From positions 1 to 64,000 of the forward strand of contig NZ_JAKIKT010000013.1 in assembly GCF_023349125.1 (NCBI RefSeq): a DNA stretch of 64,000 bases, read 5' to 3'. Position numbers and translations under genes: made by a program. The DNA is from Shewanella corallii. GTDB lineage: Bacteria > Pseudomonadota > Gammaproteobacteria > Enterobacterales > Shewanellaceae. This document shows positions 36,293 through 44,789 of this stretch, piece after piece (the first letter of the stretch is position 1; every line of letters starts with the position of its first letter). The notes beneath the pieces were generated by a model. That model was not told the origin of the DNA and made no database searches. It saw only the letters and a program-made list of their open reading frames with translations.

Positions 36293-37423
36293 TTACTTAT
36301 CCATATGAATCACGGTACGGATGCTTTCACCCTTGTGCATGAGTTCAAATGATTCGTTAATACCTTCCAGGCCCATAGTGTGGGTAATAAAGTCATCCAG
36401 CTTGAATTCGCCCGCCATGTAACGGTCAACGATTTCAGGCAGTTCTGAACGTCCCTTAACACCACCGAAAGCACTGCCACGCCATACACGTCCGGTTACC
36501 AGTTGGAATGGACGGGTAGAGATCTCCTGGCCTGCACCAGCAACACCAATGATCACTGACTCACCCCAACCCTTATGACAACACTCAAGGGCGCTGCGCA
36601 TCACGTTGACATTACCGATGCATTCGAAAGAGAAGTCCACGCCACCATCAGTCATCTCAACGATCACTTCCTGGATTGGCTTGTCAAACTTGCTTGGGTT
36701 GATCAGATCTGTAGCACCCAACTTTCTGGCCAATTCAAATTTGGACTCGTTGATATCCACGCCGATAATACGGCTGGCACCTGCCATGGTGGCACCGATA
36801 ATGGCTGACAGACCAATGCCACCCAGACCGAAAATAGCAACGGTATCACCAGGCTGTACTTTGGCGGTTTTCAGCACGGCACCCATACCTGTGGTGACAC
36901 CACAACCCAACAAACACACCTCTTCAAGTGGTGCTTCAGGGTTAACCTTGGCCAGAGAGATCTCAGGCAGGACTGTGTATTCAGAGAAAGTGGAGCAACC
37001 CATGTAGTGGAAGATAGGTTCACCATCTTTGTAGAAGCGGGAAGTACCATCCGGCATCAAGCCCTTACCCTGGGTTTCACGGATCTTCTGACACAGGTTG
37101 GTTTTACCTGACTTACAGAACTTACACTCACCACATTCAGGGGTATAAAGCGGAATAACATGGTCACCAACGGCAACACTGGTTACACCTTCACCTACCA
37201 TCTCTACAATACCGCCGCCTTCATGGCCGAGAATGGCAGGAAATACACCCTCAGGGTCATCGCCTGACAGTGTGAAGGCATCGGTATGACAAACACCGGT
37301 AGCAACGATTCGAACCAGTACTTCCCCGGCTTTTGGCAGCATTACATCAACCTCTTCTACTGACAGAGGTTGGCCTGGGCCCCAAGCAATGGCGGCTTTG
37401 GATTTGATAAATTGGGCTGACAT
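36293..37423 (-). CDS. frmA: S-(hydroxymethyl)glutathione dehydrogenase / class III alcohol dehydrogenase
   Basis: 376 residues from the ATG at 37423 (MSAQFIKSKAAIAWGPGQPL); TGGAG lies 7 bases upstream, and an upstream start adding 13 residues has no such site. Catalytic zinc ligands are in TGVCHTD and GHEGGG and the structural zinc cysteines in PECGECKFCKSGKTNLC. The NAD motif is GLGGIG. It oxidises the formaldehyde-glutathione adduct. Together with fghA it makes the glutathione-dependent formaldehyde detoxification operon, with a divergent LysR gene as likely regulator. No small FrmR repressor is next to it. Confidence 0.97.
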   Translation of the reverse strand: MSAQFIKSKAAIAWGPGQPLSVEEVDVMLPKAGEVLVRIVATGVCHTDAFTLSGDDPEGVFPAILGHEGGGIVEMVGEGVTSVAVGDHVIPLYTPECGECKFCKSGKTNLCQKIRETQGKGLMPDGTSRFYKDGEPIFHYMGCSTFSEYTVLPEISLAKVNPEAPLEEVCLLGCGVTTGMGAVLKTAKVQPGDTVAIFGLGGIGLSAIIGATMAGASRIIGVDINESKFELARKLGATDLINPSKFDKPIQEVIVEMTDGGVDFSFECIGNVNVMRSALECCHKGWGESVIIGVAGAGQEISTRPFQLVTGRVWRGSAFGGVKGRSELPEIVDRYMAGEFKLDDFITHTMGLEGINESFELMHKGESIRTVIHMDK

Positions 37424-37501
37424 AGAAACTCCAGAAAGTGATTGCATAGACACACCAATCATTTGGTGGACGCAATAAGCAGAACAGACATTGTAATTAG
37501 C

Positions 37502-37535
37502 ATTTGCGAAGAGATAATCTACTTAGAACGCAAAT
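37502..37535. promoter_or_regulatory. inverted repeat in the frmA-LysR intergenic region, putative operator
   Basis: ATTTGCG (37502-37508) and its complement CGCAAAT (37529-37535), 20 bases apart, in the 133-bp gap between two divergent genes. Placement and symmetry suit a LysR-type regulator dimer pair, although the classic T-N11-A half-site is not obvious. Confidence 0.55.
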
Positions 37536-37556
37536 AACTTTTACCCGGTAGCAACA

Positions 37557-38438
37557 ATGATGAAGTGGGAAGGTGTCACTGAGTTTGTTTATGTAGTGGA
37601 CGCTGGAAGTTTTACCTCTGCAGCCAAACAGTTGGGAATATCTACAGCTCAGGTAAGCAGGCAGGTTAATGAGTTGGAGAACCGCCTGAATACGAAATTG
37701 CTGTACCGAACAACCCGAAAAATCTCACTTACTGAAGAGGGACGTATCTTCTATCAGCACTGTCGTCAGGTGCTGGATGGGCTGGAAGATGCTGAGCGGG
37801 CCATCTCTAATTTACATATGTCACCCCAGGGCATTCTTAAGATGACGGCACCGGTGATTTTTGGTGATCAATATGTGATGCCTGTGGTACTGGATTATAT
37901 GCAGCAGTATCCGGAAGTGGAGATCATCTGCGAATTGACCAACCAGCCTCTGGATCTGGTTCATGGCGGCTATGATTTGGCTATCCGCCTTGGCCATCTT
38001 AAAGACTCTTCTATGATGGCCCGGCTGCTGACCAACCGAACTTTGCATGTATGTGCATCTCCTGAATATCTCAGTCGCCACGGTGCGCCCCATACGCCTA
38101 ATGAACTGGCACAACACAATTGCCTGGTGGGTAATAACAGCCACTGGCGTTTCATGGAGGAGGGCAAACAAAGGGGATTACGGGTTAAAGGTACCCTGAA
38201 CTGTGGCAGTGGCAGTGTGCTGGTTGAAGCAGCTATAAGAGGGCTGGGGATTGTCCAGCTACCTGGATATTACGTGGATGCAGCGATAGCGGATGGTCGT
38301 TTGATTCCTTTGCTACAGGCTTATCAGGAGCCGAAAGAGGGGATTTGGGCTCTGTATCCCCATAACCGACATCAGTCCCTCAAAGTGAAGTTGCTGGTGG
38401 ATATGTTGGCAACACAACTGCTGAGTATCAGCCAATAA
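37557..38438 (+). CDS. LysR family transcriptional regulator
   Basis: 293 residues. N-terminal winged HTH (about 1-60) with AGSFTSAAKQLGISTAQVSRQVNELENRLNTKLLYRTTRKISLTEEG, then the periplasmic-binding-protein-like effector domain (about 90-290). It is divergent from frmA, and this is the common genomic arrangement for a LysR regulator and its target, so control of frmA-fghA by formaldehyde or its adduct is inferred. The start is the first of two adjacent ATG codons; no strong ribosome site is seen. Confidence 0.92.
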   Translation: MMKWEGVTEFVYVVDAGSFTSAAKQLGISTAQVSRQVNELENRLNTKLLYRTTRKISLTEEGRIFYQHCRQVLDGLEDAERAISNLHMSPQGILKMTAPVIFGDQYVMPVVLDYMQQYPEVEIICELTNQPLDLVHGGYDLAIRLGHLKDSSMMARLLTNRTLHVCASPEYLSRHGAPHTPNELAQHNCLVGNNSHWRFMEEGKQRGLRVKGTLNCGSGSVLVEAAIRGLGIVQLPGYYVDAAIADGRLIPLLQAYQEPKEGIWALYPHNRHQSLKVKLLVDMLATQLLSISQ

Positions 38439-38445
38439 CTGAAAT

Positions 38446-38476
38446 AAAAAACGGCCACAACAAGTGGCCGTTTTTA
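38446..38476. terminator. bidirectional terminator between the LysR gene and the chemoreceptor gene
   Basis: AAAAACGGCCAC/GTGGCCGTTTTT stem, 5-base loop, between converging genes. Confidence 0.92.
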
Positions 38477-38492
38477 TTTTTGATGACCGAAT

Positions 38493-40097
38493 TCAGGCCT
38501 GGAACTGGCCCATCTGCTGTTGCAGTTCGGTGGAGCTGCTCGCCAGTTGTTTACTCTGGTTGGCCAAGGTAGATGCGGTGTTATTCAGGCTGGTGGCACT
38601 AGCATGGACAGTATCCACATTCTGGTTAATCTCTCCCGCGACCACTCCTTGCTCTTCCGCAGCAGTTGCGATTTGAGCAACGTTCTCATTGGCCTGTACC
38701 AACTGAGCCGCCATTTCTGCCAGCAGTTTTTGAATTCTGCTGGTAGCCTCTGCGCTCTCGGCGGCCTGATTTTGACAAGAGGTCATCGCCTGGGTTGTGC
38801 TCTGGGAAGCGCCGATCAGACGGTTAATGGTTTCACTGATCTCTGTGGTGGATTCCTGAGTGCGACTGGCCAAAGTACGAACTTCATCTGCAACTACGGC
38901 AAACCCTCTGCCCTGTTCGCCAGCGCGTGCGGCTTCAATGGCGGCGTTCAGCGCCAACAGATTGGTTTGTTCAGAGATAGATTGAATGATGTTAACCACA
39001 TCCTGAATGCCGGATACACCACTTTGCAGTTCGCCTACCTGCTCATTGGTACTGGTCACCTTATGCACCAGATCTTCCATTTTCTGTTGGGTTCTATCCA
39101 TTTCCGACCGGCACTGTGTGGCGTGACTGGCCGCTTCGTTAGTGCTGGTACTGGTGGTTTCGGCATTCTCAGCAATATTGTTGATCGTAGAGCTCATCTG
39201 ATTCATGGCGGATACCACCTGATCCAATTGTGTTAACTGGTTTTGAGCATCCTGAGCAGTGTTATTACTGATAGTGGAAATCTGACTGGCCAACTCATTG
39301 GATTGGTTAGAAGATTGTTTTGCTGATCCGACCGCTGACTGCAGCGCTGACAGAGTGCTGTTCAGGGTTGCACTCAGGGAAGCGATTTCGTCCTTTCCCT
39401 TATCGTCGAACCTTACCGTGAGATCGCCCTGGGAAACCTTATTCAGCTTCTCACTCATCTCGTTGACCGGTTTAGTGATACTGCGTCCAATGGCGTTACT
39501 GATAAGCAAGAGGACTGTGGCTGCGATAATGGTTTCTATAAGAGAGATAAAAGCATCCTGATAGAAGGCATTATCAATGTCCTGCAGTAGAGTGCCGGTA
39601 CCGATAACCCAATCCCATTGAGGAAAGCTGGTGACATAGGAGAGTTTGTGGGAGGAATCGCCATTACTCTTTTCCCAGTAGTACTCTACAAAGCCTTTGC
39701 CCTGATTACGGGCGACATTGGTCATGTCCAGAAACAGGGCATTGCCTTCGATATCTTTCTGGCCAGAGACCAGAGTGCCGTTTAAGTTTGTTTGCTCAGG
39801 GTGCATCAACATCCGGGTATCTTTTGATAACACCCAGAAGTAGTTTTCACCACTGAACCTGAGCTCAGAGAGGGTTTGCAGGGCTTTTTGTTGAGCCTGT
39901 TCACCGTCTTCCTGGGCATATTTCTCGACCAGTTTGTAGACTGTGTCTATTTGCGCCGACAACTGATTCCGACGTTCTTCATACGCCATGGAACGTTTGT
40001 CCAGTACCGCATAAACTGAGACCGCAATCAGAATCAATACTGAAGTCACTTCCACCAATAACTGCTTCTGGCGGATATTCAATTGCCTTAGGTTCAT
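38493..40097 (-). CDS. methyl-accepting chemotaxis protein with single Cache sensor
   Basis: 534 residues. One transmembrane helix near 11-29, a periplasmic Cache_2-type domain (about 35-185; FSGENYFWVLSKDTRMLMHPE, SYVTSFPQWDWVIGTG), a second membrane helix near 185-205, a HAMP domain (about 205-258), and the cytoplasmic signalling hairpin with tip ISEQTNLLALNAAIEAARAG ... GFAVVADEVRTLASRTQ. Cache_2 domains often sense small carboxylates. No pentapeptide CheR tether is present at the C-terminus. AAAGGGAGTG precedes the ATG. It stands alone, with no chemotaxis genes nearby. Confidence 0.95.
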   Translation of the reverse strand: MNLRQLNIRQKQLLVEVTSVLILIAVSVYAVLDKRSMAYEERRNQLSAQIDTVYKLVEKYAQEDGEQAQQKALQTLSELRFSGENYFWVLSKDTRMLMHPEQTNLNGTLVSGQKDIEGNALFLDMTNVARNQGKGFVEYYWEKSNGDSSHKLSYVTSFPQWDWVIGTGTLLQDIDNAFYQDAFISLIETIIAATVLLLISNAIGRSITKPVNEMSEKLNKVSQGDLTVRFDDKGKDEIASLSATLNSTLSALQSAVGSAKQSSNQSNELASQISTISNNTAQDAQNQLTQLDQVVSAMNQMSSTINNIAENAETTSTSTNEAASHATQCRSEMDRTQQKMEDLVHKVTSTNEQVGELQSGVSGIQDVVNIIQSISEQTNLLALNAAIEAARAGEQGRGFAVVADEVRTLASRTQESTTEISETINRLIGASQSTTQAMTSCQNQAAESAEATSRIQKLLAEMAAQLVQANENVAQIATAAEEQGVVAGEINQNVDTVHASATSLNNTASTLANQSKQLASSSTELQQQMGQFQA

Positions 40098-40264
40098 TAC
40101 TCACACTCCCTTTAACACTGTCTAAATAGCTTAGTAGACTGCTCGGGTATTTTTTGAATATTTAACTGAACCTGGTGGAAAATTTGGGAAGTGGCGGGGA
40201 AATCCAGCCGAAAGCATGATAATCAGGCCATATTCCGATGATATGGCCCCGATTTTTATAAGGG

Positions 40265-41626
40265 TTACTTACCGATACAGAAGGAGCTGAAGATTTTGCC
40301 CAGCAGATCATCTGAGGTGAAGGTGCCGGTAATCTCAGACAGCGCTTGTTGAGTCATACGCAGCTCTTCAGCCAGCAGTTCTCCAGCCTGGAACACTTCA
40401 AGTTGCTCCTTACCGATTTGCAGGTGGTCGGCAGCCAGTTCAAGCGCTTCCAGATGGCGACGACGGGCAATAAAGCCACCCTCCAGATTACTCTGATAAC
40501 CCATGAGGGATTTCAGGTGCTGTTTGAGACTCTCGACTCCCAGACCTGTTTTAGCTGAAATGCGGTAAACACTGTAGCCCTGTTCTTCGGTGGTCTCCAG
40601 TGGCTCACCTGTCAGATCTGCCTTGTTACGCACCACTGTCACGCCCAGGTTGGCTGGCAGGCGATCAATAAAATCAGGCCAGATATCATGGGGATCTATG
40701 GCTTCTGTGGTAGTGCCATCCACCATAAACAATACCCGATCAGCAGAATTAATTTCGCTCCAGGCGCGCTCAATACCAATTTGCTCAACAGTGTCTTCGG
40801 TATCACGCAGGCCCGCAGTATCGATAATATGCAGTGGCATGCCATCCAGATGAATATGCTCACGCAGCACGTCACGGGTGGTGCCGGCGATTTCAGTCAC
40901 GATGGCTGACTCTTTACCTGCCAGAGCATTCAGCAGACTGGATTTACCAGCATTGGGACGACCGGCGATAACCACTTTCATCCCTTCGCGAATAATTGAC
41001 CCCTGTTTGGCACTGGCCTGCACTTCATCCAGCTTGTCGATAATGCGATACAGGGCGGCGGCAATCTTACCGTCAGACAGGAAATCCACCTCTTCATCCG
41101 GGAAGTCGATGGCGGCTTCTACATACAGACGCAGGTTGGTGACCTGATCAACCAGTTCATGGACCTCTTTGGAGAACTCGCCCTGCAGGGATTGTAGCGC
41201 GCTTTTGGCTGCCTGCTCGCTGGTGGCGTCAATCAGATCGGCAATCGCTTCCGCCTGAGTCAGATCCAGCTTGTCATTCATAAAGGCCTGTTCACTGAAC
41301 TCTCCCGGGCGGGCGATACGGATACCGGTGACTTCCAATACCCGCTTAATCAGCATATCCAGTACGATTTGACCACCGTGTCCCTGAAGTTCCAGTACAT
41401 CTTCGCCGGTAAAGGAGTTGGGGCCTTTGAAGTACAGGGCTATGCCCTGATCCAGCACGGTACCGTCGGCGGCTTTAAAGTCGCAGTAATCAGCGTAACG
41501 AGGTTTGGGCAGATGACCCAACAGTGCCTCAGCGGCGTCCGTCGCCTTTGGGCCTGAGATACGAATAATACCGACACCGCCGCGTCCGGGAGCGGTAGCC
41601 TGTGCCACGATAGTCTCTGTTGTCAC
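40265..41626 (-). CDS. mnmE: tRNA uridine-5-carboxymethylaminomethyl modification GTPase MnmE
   Basis: 453 residues from the GTG at 41626 (MTTETIVAQATAPGRGGVGI); a TTG two codons earlier is in frame but lies too close to the ribosome site. N-terminal formyl-THF-binding domain, helical domain, and G domain with GRPNAGKSSL (G1), GTTRD (G2), DTAGLR (G3) and NKAD (G4). The C-terminus is FCIGK, giving the essential Cys of the CxGK motif. It works with MnmG. It is transcribed toward the origin direction, opposite to the dnaA operon. A possible weak stem-loop lies after it at 40226-40248. Confidence 0.97.
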   Translation of the reverse strand: MTTETIVAQATAPGRGGVGIIRISGPKATDAAEALLGHLPKPRYADYCDFKAADGTVLDQGIALYFKGPNSFTGEDVLELQGHGGQIVLDMLIKRVLEVTGIRIARPGEFSEQAFMNDKLDLTQAEAIADLIDATSEQAAKSALQSLQGEFSKEVHELVDQVTNLRLYVEAAIDFPDEEVDFLSDGKIAAALYRIIDKLDEVQASAKQGSIIREGMKVVIAGRPNAGKSSLLNALAGKESAIVTEIAGTTRDVLREHIHLDGMPLHIIDTAGLRDTEDTVEQIGIERAWSEINSADRVLFMVDGTTTEAIDPHDIWPDFIDRLPANLGVTVVRNKADLTGEPLETTEEQGYSVYRISAKTGLGVESLKQHLKSLMGYQSNLEGGFIARRRHLEALELAADHLQIGKEQLEVFQAGELLAEELRMTQQALSEITGTFTSDDLLGKIFSSFCIGK

Positions 41627-41648
41627 GCTCAATTACCTGTATTGCTAA

Positions 41649-41912
41649 GGGTCTGTTGACCTTTAATGGTTGAGTTTTGCTCGCTCTAGACGCGCTTTAA
41701 TCGCGACGCAAGGTGTGTCGCCTAGTGGGCCTAAGCAAATACCTTGCAACAAAGAGTAAAGCGCGTATAGCCGAGCCCTTCGGGCAGCGTTTGTCGTCGC
41801 TTTCTACTGCATTAACGCTCATTTATGTAGAGCAACTACACCTCAATCGCGTTGCTTTGTATAAAACAACGACAAAAAGCTGCAAAAACCATCTTCAAAG
41901 GTGAACAGACCC
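41649..41912. mobile_element. MITE-like element with 18-bp imperfect terminal inverted repeats
   Basis: The 264-bp stretch fills the gap between mnmE and yidC. It begins GGGTCTGTTGACCTTTAA (41649-41666) and ends with the inverse of GGGTCTGTTCACCTTTGA (41895-41912); 16 of 18 bases agree. Inside there are a GCCC-TTC-GGGC hairpin near 41778-41788 and no convincing gene. I recall related repeats in Shewanella and other marine gammaproteobacteria; this is memory, not a search. The flanks (GCTAA left, TACTAA right) may hold a short target duplication but do not prove it. No transposase is nearby, so movement would need one in trans. Confidence 0.68.
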
Positions 41913-41916
41913 TACT

Positions 41917-41946
41917 AAAAGAAAAGGCGGCCATTGGGGCCGCCTT
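41917..41946 (-). terminator. yidC operon terminator
   Basis: AAGGCGGCC/GGCCGCCTT stem (41924-41932, 41938-41946) followed by TTTTCTTTT on the minus strand, 25 bases after the yidC stop. Confidence 0.85.
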
Positions 41947-41970
41947 GTGTTCAAGCTTTAGCCTGGAGGC

Positions 41971-43578
41971 TTATTTTAAGCCTTTTTTCTCCAGCTGGGC
42001 ATAAATAATCTTCTGCTGGATAATGGCAACCAGGTTACCTACCAACCAGTACAGAACCAGACCGGCGGGGAACCACAGGAAGAATACGGTAAATACCACT
42101 GGCATCCACTGCATCATCTTCACCTGCATAGGGTCCATGGTTGGAGCCATAGGCTGCATTTTCTGCATCACATACATGGACACACCCATCAGAATAGGCA
42201 GTACATAGTATGGATCCTGTACCGACAGGTCATTAATCCACAGCATAAACGGCGCGTGGCGCAGTTCAACAGATTCCAGCAGTACCCAGTACAGAGCGAT
42301 GAAGATTGGCATCTGCAGCAAGATAGGCAGACAGCCACCCATAGGGTTAACTTTCTCTTTCTTGTACAGCTCCATCATGGCCTGACCCATCTTCTGACGG
42401 TCATCACCATAACGCTCTTTCATCTCCTGCAGCTTAGGTTGCAGGTTACGCATCTTGGCCATGGAGGTGTACTGAGCTTTGGTCAGCGGGTACAGAGCAC
42501 CACGTACAGTCAGGGTGATCAGGATAATCGCCACACCCCAGTTGCCAACAATGCTCTGGAAGAACATCAGCAGCTTGTAGATAGGTACAGCCAACCACCA
42601 CAGGAAGCCGTAGTCCACTACCAGGTTCAGAGTTGGAGACAGTGCAGATAGAGCTGCCTGATCTTTAGGACCAACGTAGAACTTAGCTGCAACATTGTCA
42701 GTGGCACCTGGAGCAACAGTGAATACAGGCGTACGGAAGCCAATGTTGGCTACACCATTGCTTTCACGGGTAAACAGAATGTTTTGCTCATTCGCCTGAG
42801 GTACCCAGGCTGACACAAAGTAGTGTTGCAACATGGCAACCCAACCGCCCTGAGTTTCTTCTTTCAGGTTGGCTTTGGCCATCTCTTCAAAGTCATACTT
42901 TTCGTAGCGTTCTTTTTCAGTAGAGAAAGCACCACCGCGATAAGTTGGCATCATCATGCTGGAGTCACTTGCACGCACGGTCTGCTTGATTTGACCATAC
43001 ATCTGCATTTTTAGCGGTTCAGCAGAAGTGTTGTGAATACGGTAATCAACACCAATATCGAACTCGCCCTTACGGAAAGAGAAGATTTTGGTGAAGGTTG
43101 CGCCATTCTCAGCTGTGTAAGTCAGTGGCACGTCCAGCGTGTCGCCTGTCATTACATACTCAGTCTTGGCTGCGGTGAAGTGAGCACGACCGTCAACAGA
43201 GTCGATACCATTGGCACCAATCAGACCACTTTGGGCGATATAAGTGAAACCAGGGGTTTGCTCAAGCAGAACGAAAGGCTCATCTTTGCCCAGTTCCAGC
43301 TTATGAGACAGCAGAGCTGCATAAACGATGTCACCACCTACAGGACTGATTTTCACATCCAGCTGGTCGGTTTTAACCGTGATAAGGTCCTTTGAGACAG
43401 CTACCGTTGCCGGTACTGATGCGTCCGATTCAGGAACATCGGTACTGTGTTGAACAGTTTGAGTGGCCACATTGGTCTGAGCCTGAGCTTGTGGCGCTTT
43501 ATCTGCCTGCCACTGTTGCCACAGCAGAAAGCTGACAAACAGCAGACCGATCAGCAATATATTGCGTTGAGATTCCAT
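41971..43578 (-). CDS. yidC: membrane protein insertase YidC
   Basis: 535 residues from the ATG at 43578 (MESQRNILLIGLLFVSFLLW), preceded by TAAGGTT. An N-terminal membrane helix, the large periplasmic beta-sandwich (about 55-340), and the conserved C-terminal 60KD_IMP core with membrane helices from about 350 (GNWGVAIILITLTVRGALYPLTKAQ, with the groove Arg). YidC inserts small membrane proteins, including ATP synthase subunit c encoded in this same window. It starts 4 bases after yidD. Confidence 0.97.
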   Translation of the reverse strand: MESQRNILLIGLLFVSFLLWQQWQADKAPQAQAQTNVATQTVQHSTDVPESDASVPATVAVSKDLITVKTDQLDVKISPVGGDIVYAALLSHKLELGKDEPFVLLEQTPGFTYIAQSGLIGANGIDSVDGRAHFTAAKTEYVMTGDTLDVPLTYTAENGATFTKIFSFRKGEFDIGVDYRIHNTSAEPLKMQMYGQIKQTVRASDSSMMMPTYRGGAFSTEKERYEKYDFEEMAKANLKEETQGGWVAMLQHYFVSAWVPQANEQNILFTRESNGVANIGFRTPVFTVAPGATDNVAAKFYVGPKDQAALSALSPTLNLVVDYGFLWWLAVPIYKLLMFFQSIVGNWGVAIILITLTVRGALYPLTKAQYTSMAKMRNLQPKLQEMKERYGDDRQKMGQAMMELYKKEKVNPMGGCLPILLQMPIFIALYWVLLESVELRHAPFMLWINDLSVQDPYYVLPILMGVSMYVMQKMQPMAPTMDPMQVKMMQWMPVVFTVFFLWFPAGLVLYWLVGNLVAIIQQKIIYAQLEKKGLK

Positions 43579-43582
43579 AACC

Positions 43583-43837
43583 TTATTTATTACACCTGTC
43601 GTTTTTAGGGGGGACGGGATCACTACCGCCGGGATGTAAAGGGTGACATTTTAATATGCGTTTGATGGCAAACCAACTACCTTTCACAGTTCCGTGAATT
43701 CGGATGGCTTCAATAGCATAATTGGAGCATGTCGGAGTGAAACGACATCGAGGTCCCAGGAGGGGACTGATGAAAATTTGATAGCCGCGGATAACCGCGG
43801 TCGTCAGCCATTGTAGCGGCGAGAGAGTTTTCGCCAT
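43583..43837 (-). CDS. yidD: membrane protein insertion efficiency factor YidD
   Basis: 84 residues. Family pattern YQIFISPLLGPRCRFTPTCSNYAIEAI and RILKCHPLHPGGSDPVP, with three conserved Cys. An amphipathic N-terminal helix places it at the inner face of the membrane. Its start lies inside rnpA (34-base overlap), a conserved arrangement. Confidence 0.94.
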   Translation of the reverse strand: MAKTLSPLQWLTTAVIRGYQIFISPLLGPRCRFTPTCSNYAIEAIRIHGTVKGSWFAIKRILKCHPLHPGGSDPVPPKNDRCNK

Positions 43838-44160
43838 AGCTTTTCTATCAACTTGTTGAGCTCGGCATTTTCCATAGCCAAAACACCACCTCTGACCAGT
43901 ACAACAATGTCAATCGGCGGCAACTCATGCTGATTCAAACGGAAACTTTCGCGGACCAGGCGTTTTACCCGGTTACGTTGGTTAGCACGTCGAACGTGTT
44001 TCTTTGCAACAGTCAAACCCAAGCGCGGATGGTTCTCCGAATTCGGAATGGCAAGCAAAGTTATTTCAGCAGAAGAGGCTTTGATAGGGTTGGAAAATAC
44101 AGATTTGAATTGCGCGGGAGTTAACAGACGTAACTCCCGCGAAAAGGTGTAGCCAGTCAC
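43804..44160 (-). CDS. rnpA: ribonuclease P protein component
   Basis: 118 residues beginning with a GTG at 44160 (MTGYTFSRELRLLTPAQF). RNR signature in RRANQRNRVKRLVRESFRL (about 55-73). It binds the RNase P RNA and helps process tRNA precursors. It overlaps yidD by 34 bases. The gap from rpmH is 17 bases. Confidence 0.96.
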   Translation of the reverse strand: MTGYTFSRELRLLTPAQFKSVFSNPIKASSAEITLLAIPNSENHPRLGLTVAKKHVRRANQRNRVKRLVRESFRLNQHELPPIDIVVLVRGGVLAMENAELNKLIEKLWRKLSRRYNG

Positions 44161-44177
44161 CTGAAGCTATGCTCCGA

Positions 44178-44315
44178 TTAGGCAGACAGGCGTGCACGAC
44201 CTTTGGCGCGGCGACGAGCCAGCACCTTACGGCCGTTGGCAGTAGCCATGCGAGCGCGGAAGCCGTGAGAACGCTTGCGCTTCAGGTTGCTTGGTTGAAA
44301 AGTACGTTTACTCAT
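44178..44315 (-). CDS. rpmH: 50S ribosomal protein L34
   Basis: 45 residues read on the minus strand: MSKRTFQPSNLKRKRSHGFR and on to RRRAKGRARLSA. Very basic, standard length. It is the first gene of the rpmH-rnpA-yidD-yidC operon, divergent from dnaA, which is the classic arrangement. Confidence 0.97.
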   Translation of the reverse strand: MSKRTFQPSNLKRKRSHGFRARMATANGRKVLARRRAKGRARLSA

Positions 44316-44416
44316 GATTTGGCAATCCGTCTTTATAGGTTAACGTTACCTTATCTCTATCGCCTTTAGCTTAAAGCTAATCAACAGGCCAGAGGTAAGG
44401 ACAAAAAAGAGGCCGA

Positions 44417-44445
44417 ATTGTAATCACTTTAGGAAATGGCGTCAA
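44417..44445 (-). promoter_or_regulatory. rpmH promoter
   Basis: On the minus strand TTGACG (44440-44445), a 17-base spacer and TACAAT (44417-44422), about 100 bases before the rpmH start codon. Near-consensus spacing and hexamers. Confidence 0.8.
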
Positions 44446-44500
44446 CACACATTACCCAGTCTTTGATTAATTCGCTCTGTGCCCACTTCGACCTTATTCA

Positions 44501-44772
44501 GATCAAAACACCACAAAGTGTGGATAACTCTGTGAAGAGCCACTACATCTGGTAGATCTCACCTCAAAAGGTGTGATCGCGGGCCGGTGATTATAGATCA
44601 ATAGCGATCGCTTTATAAAGCGGCTTTTATGGGGCTTGCAGCGATAAAAAGATCGCAGAAGATCTTGACTCCGGGCAGTGGATTTGTTTCTGCGATCTTG
44701 CTGTTGATAAATCGCTTTTAAGGATAGCGATCCTTTGGATCTCACTATAGAATAACCCCCTTTCGGTTGATC
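44501..44772 (+). promoter_or_regulatory. dnaA control region: DnaA box and GATC cluster
   Basis: The 474-bp gap between rpmH and dnaA contains a DnaA box (TGTGGATAA, 44519-44527, minus orientation) and eleven GATC sites between 44501 and 44769. The box suggests autorepression by DnaA; the GATC cluster suggests SeqA sequestration of the promoter after replication. I could not fix the dnaA promoter with confidence; TATAGA/TAGAAT near 44746-44753 is a candidate -10. Confidence 0.8.
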
Positions 44773-44789
44773 TTTTGGGGATAAGTTCA

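Noticed and set aside
40098..40264. Flagellar sigma-28 promoter upstream of the chemoreceptor gene
   Set aside because: The best candidate lacks a GCCGATAA-type -10 and is not convincing.
41713..41904. 63-codon frame within the MITE-like element
   Set aside because: Basic, low-complexity translation without start signals; probably chance.
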